A DNA stretch of 8,982 bases from Erythrobacter sp. (GTDB taxonomy: Bacteria > Pseudomonadota > Alphaproteobacteria > Sphingomonadales > Sphingomonadaceae), in contig NZOF01000150.1 of assembly GCA_002695185.1 (NCBI GenBank), forward strand, positions 2,729-11,710, written 5' to 3'. Below are positions 1-7,117 of this stretch, one piece after another. The position numbers and the translations under genes are program-made. The notes beneath the pieces were generated by a model. It saw only the letters and a list, made by a program, of their open reading frames with translations. It searched no databases and had not been told where the DNA came from. Within the stretch, counting starts at the first letter, position 1. The number at the start of each line of letters is the position of its first letter.

Positions 1-659
<659 letters not shown>

Positions 660-872
660 TCAACCCAGAAGGCGTGTTTCGGCGAGGCTCCTGCCGGCTT
701 CGAAGCGGGCGGCAGCGGGTGCGTCTAGCTCGCGGCAGATCCCCAACCAATAACGATAGTCCTCGTCATGCGCCGCGGCAGCAGCGGCGGAGGCATTACC
801 GAGAGCGACCTTGGCCGCACGCAGTCCGTGAACGGCGAAATGGCGCAGGGCGTCTTCTGTCGTGTTTCTCAT
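660..872 (-). CDS. Small conserved-looking protein of unknown function
   Basis: This is a 70-residue soluble, mostly helical protein with no signal peptide. It begins MRNTTEDALRHFAVHGL and contains an Ala-rich helix, then an acidic and aromatic stretch (HDEDYRYWLGICREL). The layout resembles short sphingomonad proteins of unknown role, but I cannot assign a family. The start is uncertain. I chose the ATG at 872 because the protein-like part begins there and an AGGA lies about 11 nt upstream. A longer in-frame start at 986 would give 108 residues and has AAGGA very close to the ATG. The added part (MPIRFAPARNAAIS and onward) is basic and looks less conserved. A perfect TATAAT at 1046-1041 could serve either start. 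The gene is alone on its strand, diverging from the TonB-dependent receptor. Confidence 0.6.
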   Translation of the reverse strand: MRNTTEDALRHFAVHGLRAAKVALGNASAAAAAAHDEDYRYWLGICRELDAPAAARFEAGRSLAETRLLG

Positions 873-1040
873 CTCTGGGATTATCCTGTCATGATCATTG
901 GCCGCGAGCTTAAGCGGGCCACGTTTCAGGATTCTTGCAAGCGGCGAAATTGCTGCATTGCGCGCGGGCGCAAATCGAATGGGCATAGATCCTTCATCTC
1001 CCTGATCTGCCGGTCCCCACCGGCGATCCCCATGCATTAG

Positions 1041-1046
1041 ATTATA
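1041..1046 (-). promoter_or_regulatory. Perfect -10 hexamer TATAAT for the small gene
   Basis: Read on the minus strand, positions 1046-1041 are TATAAT. Transcription from it would begin near 1034 and give a leader of about 160 nt to the ATG at 872, or about 48 nt to the ATG at 986. At the usual 17-nt distance the -35 position reads CTCCTC, which does not resemble TTGACA, and there is no extended -10 TG. The call therefore rests on the hexamer and its position only. Confidence 0.3.
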
Positions 1047-1101
1047 GGATGAAACGACCTAAAGAGGAGTTCCGCAGCTTGGTTTAGTGCCTGTTAACCA
1101 C

Positions 1102-1130
1102 GCGCTGGCGGCGAGCGGCATTACCAGCGC
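1102..1130. repeat. 7-bp inverted repeat upstream of the receptor gene
   Basis: GCGCTGG at 1102-1108 is the exact complement of CCAGCGC at 1124-1130, with a 15-nt spacer. It lies immediately before the possible -35 hexamer TTGTCA at 1131. It may be an operator for the receptor gene or chance in GC-rich DNA. No T-run follows on either strand, so it is not a typical terminator. Confidence 0.35.
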
Positions 1131-1224
1131 TTGTCAGCCTTGAAGGGGCCACCTAAAGGCGCGCGACAATGGGCTGGGCCATGGGGCTTTCGCTCTCGGC
1201 AGTTTGCGCCTGATTGGAGCTTTC

Positions 1225-3156
1225 GTGAATAAATATCTGTTTCTTATTACTGTTTCGGCATTCTCGGTTTCAGTACAGGCACAGGAATCTACTGAAGAGG
1301 CGCTTGCTGAAATCGTTGCCGCGCAGGACGAGGCTGCCCCTGTCGCAACAACTCCCGTGATGTTCGCCGACCGGGTCGTTTCGCCGATCACGGTGACCGC
1401 AAATGGTCTCGGCACCGATATCCGCAACACCGGCCAGGCAGTGTCCGTAATATCGGAAACCGAAATCGAAAGCGTGCAGGGTGCCGACCCCACCCGCGTC
1501 CTGCGCCGCGTTCCGGGTTTATCGCTTGCGCGTAATGGTGGAGTTGGCGGCGTTACCGGCGTGAACATCCGCGGCGCCAATGCTGAGCAGGTTCTGGTGC
1601 TCGTCGACGGCGTGCGCGTGTCCGATCCGGCATCGCCTACAGGCGGTTTCGACTTCGGCAATTTACTCACCGGCACCATCGACAAGTTCGATATTCTGCG
1701 CGGGTCCAATAGCACGATCTGGGGATCGGACGCGGTTGGGGGCGTGATGGATATCTCCACCCGCACGGAAACGGGGGCGCGGGGCAGCTTGGAGTATGGT
1801 GCGCGCGACACTCTTTTTGCCAGTGCTTCGGCGGGCGTTGATGGCAATGGCGTTTATTACGGTCTGACCGGCTCGTGGTTTTCCACCGACGGTTTCTCCG
1901 CCGCTGCAGACGGAGCCGAGCAAGACGGATTTCGCCAGATGGCGCTCGGCATGGTCACTTTCGTCGATCTGACCGATAGCCTAGAAGCTTTCGCCCATGC
2001 CAATTTCAGCGAAGGCGACCTTGAGATCGACGGCTTTTCGTCCGCGCCGCCCTATGGACTGGTGGACACCGCCGATACGCAGAAGACCACCCGCCAGTGG
2101 GGCGATGTCGGACTTGCGTACTACGGCAACGACCTGACCCTTCGCGGCAGTTACAGCCTAGCCGATACCGAACGGACAAACCGCAATGGCGAAGGGCAGG
2201 AAACCTTCGCCAGCGATGGACACAGCCAGCGCCTGGCCCTGCGCGGGGAGTATCGTCTGCTCGGCGGTCTTGTTGCGGCTTTCGGTGGAGATCACGAATG
2301 GAGTGAGTACCGCACCAGCACGGATGGCACGGCAGAAGTCGAGACGACTGGCGCCTATGCGCAACTGGGCTGGGTCATGGGAAAGCTTGCTGCCCATGCA
2401 GGGGGCCGGGTCGACGATCATGAGAACTTCGGAACCAAAGCGACCTTCGGGGGCGATGTCAGCTACCGCATGAGCGGCGACCTGCGCCTTCGGGCCAGTG
2501 TGGGAGAAGGCTTCAAGGCCCCGACCCTCTACCAGCTCTATTCCGACTATGGGAATCAGGACCTTGCGCCGGAGCACAGCACTAGCTTCGACCTGGGTAT
2601 CGAAAAGGGCCAGCGGGAAGCCGGGCTTTTTTTGGCGCTGACTGGTTTCCGGCGGGATAGCGAGGATCTTATCGGCTATGTCTCCTGCTTCGGCGCGGGC
2701 GCTCCGGCCATCTGCACTCCGGGCCAGTTCGGCGTATACCAGAACGTTGGCCGTGCACGGGCGCAAGGTCTTGAGGCGGAAGCGGGTATCGATCTGGTCG
2801 AAGGGTTGCGGCTGGCCGGTGTCTATAGCTTTGTCGATAGCGAGGACCGGGAGACCGGTGTCGATCTCGCACGCCGTCCGCGACACTTCGGGACGCTGTT
2901 TGCCGATTACCGGACTGGCTTCGGTCTTGATCTGGGAGCGGGCCTGCGCATCAGCGGGCCGCGTTACGACGATCCGGCGAACCTAACTCGTCTGGACGGC
3001 TATGAGGTGCTGGACCTGCGCGCCGCCATAGCGATGGACGAAAAACTGGAGATATTCGGGCGGGTCGAGAATGTCTTCGATGCCGAATACCAGACCGTTT
3101 CCGGTTATGGCACGGGGGGCAGGGGGGCTTTCGTCGGCATTCGCGCGAAAATGTAG
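1225..3156 (+). CDS. BtuB-like TonB-dependent outer-membrane receptor
   Basis: This is a 643-residue gated beta-barrel that imports a scarce ligand across the outer membrane using TonB energy. It begins with a signal peptide (MNKYLFLITVSAFSVSVQA, cleavage expected after A19). A TonB box, ITVTAN, is at residues 55-60. The plug domain follows, with VLRRVPGLSLARNGG, VNIRGANAEQVLVLVDGVRV and ILRGSNSTIWGSDAVGGVMDI, closest in feel to BtuB (vitamin B12). The rest is barrel, including GEGFKAPTLYQLY and NVFDAEYQTVSGYG. C488 and C497 could form a disulfide in an extracellular loop. The length fits BtuB (about 600 residues). The last residue is Met rather than the usual Phe or Trp. I chose the GTG at 1225 because GGAG lies 5 nt before it and the signal peptide starts there; a TTG at 1204 would add 7 residues. 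The substrate is inferred only: no B12 riboswitch or B12 transport genes are seen nearby. Confidence 0.93.
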   Translation: MNKYLFLITVSAFSVSVQAQESTEEALAEIVAAQDEAAPVATTPVMFADRVVSPITVTANGLGTDIRNTGQAVSVISETEIESVQGADPTRVLRRVPGLSLARNGGVGGVTGVNIRGANAEQVLVLVDGVRVSDPASPTGGFDFGNLLTGTIDKFDILRGSNSTIWGSDAVGGVMDISTRTETGARGSLEYGARDTLFASASAGVDGNGVYYGLTGSWFSTDGFSAAADGAEQDGFRQMALGMVTFVDLTDSLEAFAHANFSEGDLEIDGFSSAPPYGLVDTADTQKTTRQWGDVGLAYYGNDLTLRGSYSLADTERTNRNGEGQETFASDGHSQRLALRGEYRLLGGLVAAFGGDHEWSEYRTSTDGTAEVETTGAYAQLGWVMGKLAAHAGGRVDDHENFGTKATFGGDVSYRMSGDLRLRASVGEGFKAPTLYQLYSDYGNQDLAPEHSTSFDLGIEKGQREAGLFLALTGFRRDSEDLIGYVSCFGAGAPAICTPGQFGVYQNVGRARAQGLEAEAGIDLVEGLRLAGVYSFVDSEDRETGVDLARRPRHFGTLFADYRTGFGLDLGAGLRISGPRYDDPANLTRLDGYEVLDLRAAIAMDEKLEIFGRVENVFDAEYQTVSGYGTGGRGAFVGIRAKM

Positions 3157-3215
3157 CCTGCAACTGACGGCCGGTGTTGTCCGGCGCTGGCCCGGACGCA
3201 GATCGTTGCTCCGGC

Positions 3216-3521
3216 ATGGAACGAAACGCCCTGGTTGCGCAATGGTTTGCCCTCACTCGAGAGCGTATGCCCGCCTGCGCGGCAGAGCGCGGCTGGCCCG
3301 TGCGGTTGGATCACTGTTTTCAGCGCATCCTGCTGGACAATGCTGTGGGCGCGAAATGGAGCGACCACCTCGCTTCGCCCGCATACAAAAACGCACCCGA
3401 ACGGGTGCTGGAGGACGCTACATCCCTTGGTGAGGATTGCGTCGCTGGAAGGGCGGATCTGGCGGTCCTCAACCGCTTATCGCTGGAATGGCGGGGCAAG
3501 CGCAAACGCCTGCCCCGCTGA
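3216..3521 (+). CDS. Short conserved-looking protein of unknown function
   Basis: This 101-residue soluble protein begins MERNALVAQWFALTRERMP. The middle, LDHCFQRILLDNAVGAKWSD, and the end, LAVLNRLSLEWRGKRKR, look like conserved blocks of a real protein, but I cannot name the family with confidence. There is no signal peptide or membrane segment. The gene starts 60 nt after the receptor stop on the same strand, so it may be read from the same transcript. The start is uncertain: no clear ribosome site precedes the ATG at 3216, and a GTG at 3174 in the same frame would add 14 residues of unconvincing sequence. The gene ends 6 nt before the stop of the convergent M3 peptidase, and its last ten codons lie inside a strong hairpin. 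Confidence 0.72.
   Translation: MERNALVAQWFALTRERMPACAAERGWPVRLDHCFQRILLDNAVGAKWSDHLASPAYKNAPERVLEDATSLGEDCVAGRADLAVLNRLSLEWRGKRKRLPR
3491..3518. terminator. Hairpin across convergent 3' ends, possible bidirectional terminator
   Basis: GCGGGGCA at 3491-3498 pairs perfectly with TGCCCCGC at 3511-3518. Inside it, GCG (3500-3502) pairs with CGC (3507-3509) around a CAAA loop, separated from the outer stem by one A-C mismatch. The hairpin overlaps the last codons of the plus-strand gene and lies just past the stop of the minus-strand peptidase, so it could end transcription from both sides. No T-run follows in either direction, so it would be a non-classical terminator or a 3'-end stabiliser. 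Confidence 0.5.
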
Positions 3522-3527
3522 ATTCCC

Positions 3528-5774
3528 TTAATTGGTTGCCGAACCCGGCAACGCACCGTCGGATACTTCGCTGTCCGCTGCTTCGTCGCCAGCGATCAGG
3601 CCGCGAGCTTCGAGCATCGGGGTCACGTCGGGTGCGCGACCGGCGAAATTTTCGAACATCTTGAAGTAGTCCATCGTGCCGCCGCGGCTGAGCACGGTTT
3701 CGCGATAGTGATCGCCATTGGCGCGCGTAAGCCCGCCGTTTTCCATGAACCATTTGCGGCTGTCGCGGTCGAGCATCTCGGTCCACAGATAGCTGTAGTA
3801 ACCGGCCGAATAGCCTGTCGGACCGCTAAAGATGTGGTTGAAATAGGTGCTGCGATAGCGCGGCGGAACCAGATCGATTTCCAACCCGAGTTCCTTCAGC
3901 GAATTGCGCTCGAACGCATCGACCTTGGCCGGCGTATCGAGAGCAGCAGCCTCTTCCTTCGAAAGAGCGGCCCACTTCATGTCCAGCAGCGCAGCTTCGA
4001 CGGTTTCGCCGAAATCATAGCCCTGGTTGAACTTCGAGGCGGCTTCGATCTTGTCGATCATCGCCTGCGGGATGGTCTCGCCGGTCTGGTAGTGCTTGGC
4101 ATAGTTCGACAGCACTTCAGGGTAGGTCGCCCAGACCTCGTTGACCTGGCTCGGATACTCGACGAAATCGCGTGCCGTGGCCGTGCCCGAGAGGCTTTCA
4201 TAGCGCTGGTTGGCGAAGAAACCGTGCAGCGCGTGGCCAAACTCGTGGAACATGGTGTTCACATTGTCGAAGCTGACCAGTTGCGGTTCGCCCGCAGGTG
4301 CCTTCGGGATGTTGAGCACGTTGTAGATCACCGGCTTGGTGTCCCACAGGAAGCTCTGGTCCACGAAATTGCTCATCCAGGCACCGCCACGCTTCGACGG
4401 ACGCTGGAAGGGGTCGAAGTAGAACAGTCCCAGTTCGCTGCCGTCGCGATCGAACACGGTGTAGGTCCACACATCCGGGTGATAAACCGGCAGATCGGTG
4501 CGGCGTTCGAAGCGCAGGCCGTAGAGCTTGCCTGCCGCATAGAACACGCCATCTTCCAGCACCTTGTCGAGCTGGAAATACTCGGTCATCGCATCTTCAT
4601 CGAGATCGAACTGTTCGGCCTTGATGCGGTTGGCATAGCGATACCAGTCCCACGGCTTCACTTCGTAATTGCCGCCATCGGCTTCGATTGCAGCGTTCAG
4701 CATCGCAGCTTCGCGGCGCTGTGTAGCGGCGAGGGCGGGGACCATCTGCTCCATGAAATCGAGAGCAGTCTTCGGCGTTTCGGCCATGCGGTCCCACATC
4801 GCGTAGGTTGCCCAGTCGGGCTGGCCGAAGAGCGCGGCCTTTTCGGCACGAAGCTCGGCGATCTCTGCGATCAGCTGACGCGTATCGAAATCGGTGGTGC
4901 CATCGGCACGGTGGAAGCTCGCCATGAACAGTTTTTCGCGCGCAGCACGGTTTTCCATGCTCGGCAGCGAAGGCTGCTGCGTGGTGTTCTGCAGGGCGAG
5001 GGCGTACTTTCCCGGGAACCCCTTCTCGGCGGCGAAATCGGCGGCGGCCTTGATATCGCTGTCGGACAGGCCGGCAAGGTCGCTGCGATTGTCGAAGATG
5101 ACCGGCTGGTCGGCCATGGCGGCTTTCGCTTCCTGACCGAATTCGGTGGTCAGCGTGGTCAGTTCGGTGTTGATCGCCTTTACCCGCTCGCGCTGGGCTT
5201 CGGTGAGAAGCGCGCCTGCGTGGACCATGCCCTCATAGGTGTTTTCAAGCAGCTTGGCGTCTTCGGGCGTCATGCTCATTGCGGCGCGATTATCGTAGAC
5301 GGCCTTCACACGCTGGAACAGCACGGGATCAAGTGTAATGCTGTCGCCATGAGCGGTCAGCTTGGGGCTGATCTCGGTGTTGATTTCGTCGAGCCGGTCG
5401 GTGGTGTTGGTGCCCGTGAGGGCAAAGAATACGCGGCTGACGCGGCCCAGCATGCGGCCTGATTTCTCGAGCGCGACAATGGTGTTGGAGAATGTCGGCG
5501 GAGCGGGATTGGCCTTGATCGCCTCGATTTCTGCCTTGTGGATGCGCATCGCCTGTTCGAATGCCGGGATGTAATCATCTTCCGAGATCGCATCGAAGTT
5601 CGGAGCCTGGAACGGCAGATCGCTGTCGGAAGCGAAATAGCCGGTACCCTTGGGGATGGAAATGCCCGCGTCTACGGCGGCGTCGGCGATGGGGTCCATT
5701 TCTCCTCCAGGAGCTGTGGTGCAGGCTGAAAGAAGGGCGGCTGCGGCAGTTGTGGCCAGAATGTGGGCCTTCAT
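3528..5774 (-). CDS. dcp: M3 family metallopeptidase lipoprotein, peptidyl-dipeptidase Dcp-like
   Basis: This zinc peptidase of family M3 removes C-terminal dipeptides from short peptides. It has 748 residues. The N-terminus is a lipoprotein signal with lipobox LSAC and lipidated C18, so it should be membrane-anchored, with its catalytic domain outside the cytoplasm. The zinc site is HEFGH (H510, E511, H514), with the third ligand E539 in FVEYPSQ. The surrounding NVNTMFHEFGHALHGFF and LSGTATARDFVEYPSQVNE match Dcp rather than oligopeptidase A. A Gly/Tyr-rich substrate loop (GYSAGYYSYLW) follows near the C-terminus. The start at 5774 was chosen over in-frame starts up to 5879 because it gives a proper lipoprotein signal and has GGAG 5 nt upstream. 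The gene lies 147 nt downstream of the unknown lipoprotein gene on the same strand. No terminator is seen between them, so read-through is possible. It probably recycles peptides from the periplasm. Confidence 0.93.
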   Translation of the reverse strand: MKAHILATTAAAALLSACTTAPGGEMDPIADAAVDAGISIPKGTGYFASDSDLPFQAPNFDAISEDDYIPAFEQAMRIHKAEIEAIKANPAPPTFSNTIVALEKSGRMLGRVSRVFFALTGTNTTDRLDEINTEISPKLTAHGDSITLDPVLFQRVKAVYDNRAAMSMTPEDAKLLENTYEGMVHAGALLTEAQRERVKAINTELTTLTTEFGQEAKAAMADQPVIFDNRSDLAGLSDSDIKAAADFAAEKGFPGKYALALQNTTQQPSLPSMENRAAREKLFMASFHRADGTTDFDTRQLIAEIAELRAEKAALFGQPDWATYAMWDRMAETPKTALDFMEQMVPALAATQRREAAMLNAAIEADGGNYEVKPWDWYRYANRIKAEQFDLDEDAMTEYFQLDKVLEDGVFYAAGKLYGLRFERRTDLPVYHPDVWTYTVFDRDGSELGLFYFDPFQRPSKRGGAWMSNFVDQSFLWDTKPVIYNVLNIPKAPAGEPQLVSFDNVNTMFHEFGHALHGFFANQRYESLSGTATARDFVEYPSQVNEVWATYPEVLSNYAKHYQTGETIPQAMIDKIEAASKFNQGYDFGETVEAALLDMKWAALSKEEAAALDTPAKVDAFERNSLKELGLEIDLVPPRYRSTYFNHIFSGPTGYSAGYYSYLWTEMLDRDSRKWFMENGGLTRANGDHYRETVLSRGGTMDYFKMFENFAGRAPDVTPMLEARGLIAGDEAADSEVSDGALPGSATN

Positions 5775-5921
5775 GGTCTCTCCGTATTCTTGCTGAATTC
5801 GATTTACGAATGCGCGGATGCGCGAATTGGTTGCCATTGTGATCAGCTTGCTTGAACGAGGACTGAAGCGCAAGGGCAAGTCTGTCGCGGCAAAGCGCAG
5901 ACGTCACTCTGCGAACGACAG

Positions 5922-6566
5922 TCAGTCGATCCGTTCGCCTTGGCCGCGCTCTGCCTGATCGCGTGCCGCCACGGCCGCTTCGTCTAGGGCCTGGCGATTG
6001 ACGGTCATCACGCGGGGGTGGCCGCTCTCGTCGACGACCAGCCAGAGAGATCCGAGTTCGAAAAAGGCACCCTGGTCCTTTTCGACCGTCATCTTCGACA
6101 GGTCGAGCCGCTGGAGCAAATCGAGCATGCGAGCATCGAACACGTCGTCGAACAATGCGTCGATCTGCTCGCGGCTGAGTTTCTGCCGCTCTCCATCCTG
6201 CGAGATGTAGAGCAGGGGAATGCCCAACTGGTCCAGAATGCGAGCCTTGTTCCCGCTTTTCGCGGCATCGCGCAGCGCGGCAATCGCCGCTTCGAACTGG
6301 CTGGGGGTGGCGCCAGTGGCGCAGGAAATAGCGCCGCCCTTTACGGTATCGTTGGCGCGATCGAATTCGATGTCCGTATCCTCCTGCTCCGACCACGCCA
6401 TCAGCAAACAGCTTTCAGCCGGATCGGCGCTGGCATTTGCCTCCACCGTCGTCAGCAGGTTCTGGCGCGCGGGGGTTTGCGCATTCGTGTCGCTCGACAC
6501 GGGGGAGCAGGCGCCGGTCATGGCGGCGACGAAGAGAGACAGGGGCAGGCGGGAAAGTAGAATCAT
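5922..6566 (-). CDS. Putative lipoprotein of unknown function
   Basis: This 214-residue protein starts MILLSRLPLSLFVAAMTGAC, a lipoprotein signal with lipobox TGAC and lipidated C20. The mature part is acidic and mostly helical. Two further cysteines (C53 and C82) could form a disulfide in the periplasm. The C-terminal part (FFELGSLWLVVDESGHPRVMTVN) looks like a small beta-sheet domain and ends in a charged Ala-rich helix. I do not recognise the family. The start ATG at 6566 overlaps the thpR stop as ATGA, which indicates translational coupling and decides the start against in-frame starts up to 6788 that would lose the signal peptide. It is the last gene of the lysozyme-thpR cluster. Confidence 0.82.
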   Translation of the reverse strand: MILLSRLPLSLFVAAMTGACSPVSSDTNAQTPARQNLLTTVEANASADPAESCLLMAWSEQEDTDIEFDRANDTVKGGAISCATGATPSQFEAAIAALRDAAKSGNKARILDQLGIPLLYISQDGERQKLSREQIDALFDDVFDARMLDLLQRLDLSKMTVEKDQGAFFELGSLWLVVDESGHPRVMTVNRQALDEAAVAARDQAERGQGERID

Positions 6567-7105
6567 TTTATCCGTGCGGAATAAGTGCAAAGTGGTTCGT
6601 AGAGCGACCCCTGCTCGCGGAGATGGCTCTCGTACAATATGTAGTCGTCGACACGCCAGGGGCCAAGGTTTGCCGCCCCATGTCTCGTCAAAAATGCGCC
6701 GAGAGGGCCGCTGCTCTGATTGAGGCGTGCGAGCGTAATGTGGGGTACGAATTTTCGCCGCTCGGGCTCGACGCCGCATTTCACGCAAATGCGATCGAGA
6801 CTTTTGTGCAGCGCCGATAGCCGGTCATCCGGCCGTGCCCTGGCATATAGCTGTCTCGGAACGCCCTTCTTTTCGAAATAGGAACATCCTTCGATAGATA
6901 TATCGAAGGGAGAGAAGGCTATGTGGCGCGCCGCATCCGCTATATCCTCGGCTGTTCGTTCATCTGTTTCGCCAAGGTAACGCAAGGTGAGGTGGAGTTG
7001 ATCGTCATCTTGCCACCGCGCGCCGTCCACCTGCTCCATAAGCGAAAGCAAGCTCTCGCGAACTGGAGCGGGCGGCCGAAGAGCGAAGAACAGGCGGCAG
7101 CTCAT
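6563..7105 (-). CDS. thpR: RNA 2',3'-cyclic phosphodiesterase (2H family)
   Basis: This 180-residue cytoplasmic enzyme opens 2',3'-cyclic phosphates at RNA ends and belongs to the 2H phosphoesterase family, formerly called LigT or 2'-5' RNA ligase. It shows both signature tetrapeptides: HLTL at H38-L41 and HITL at H122-L125, whose histidines are the catalytic pair. The N-terminus MSCRLFFALRPP and the segment LHLTLRYLGET are typical of the family, as is the length. AGGGG lies about 6 nt before the ATG at 7105. The gene begins 12 nt after the lysozyme stop and its own stop overlaps the next start (ATGA), so the three genes are probably one operon. Its physiological substrate in bacteria is not well established. 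Confidence 0.93.
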   Translation of the reverse strand: MSCRLFFALRPPAPVRESLLSLMEQVDGARWQDDDQLHLTLRYLGETDERTAEDIADAARHIAFSPFDISIEGCSYFEKKGVPRQLYARARPDDRLSALHKSLDRICVKCGVEPERRKFVPHITLARLNQSSGPLGAFLTRHGAANLGPWRVDDYILYESHLREQGSLYEPLCTYSARIK

Positions 7106-7117
7106 GCCGAACCCCTA

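Larger units (their letters stand above)
873..1224. other. Divergent intergenic region, small gene / TonB-dependent receptor
   Basis: This 352-nt region carries the 5' control sequences of two divergent genes. On the minus strand there is a perfect TATAAT (1046-1041), listed separately. On the plus strand TTGTCA (1131-1136) and TAAAGG (1154-1159) are 17 nt apart and could be a weak promoter for the receptor. A 7-bp inverted repeat lies just before them. A 14-codon open frame (1169-1213) ends 11 nt before the receptor start. I looked for the conserved blocks of a cobalamin riboswitch and did not find them. If the longer start of the small gene (986) is right, that part of this region is coding. 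Confidence 0.5.

Noticed and set aside
1041..1224. Possible cobalamin riboswitch before the BtuB-like gene
   Set aside because: I looked for the conserved B12-box and the GCCACTG-like blocks and did not find them. The available leader is also short for this riboswitch.
2158..2886. A 242-codon open frame on the minus strand inside the TonB-dependent receptor
   Set aside because: It is antisense to clear barrel sequence and encodes nothing recognisable, so it is a codon-bias shadow. The same applies to the 237-codon frame at 1134-1847.
3708..5462. A 584-codon open frame on the plus strand, fully antisense to the M3 peptidase gene
   Set aside because: Its protein has repetitive composition (His, Ile, Val and Gly rich) with no recognisable domain. 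Long antisense frames are expected opposite GC-rich genes with biased codons. The minus strand carries an unmistakable Dcp-type peptidase.
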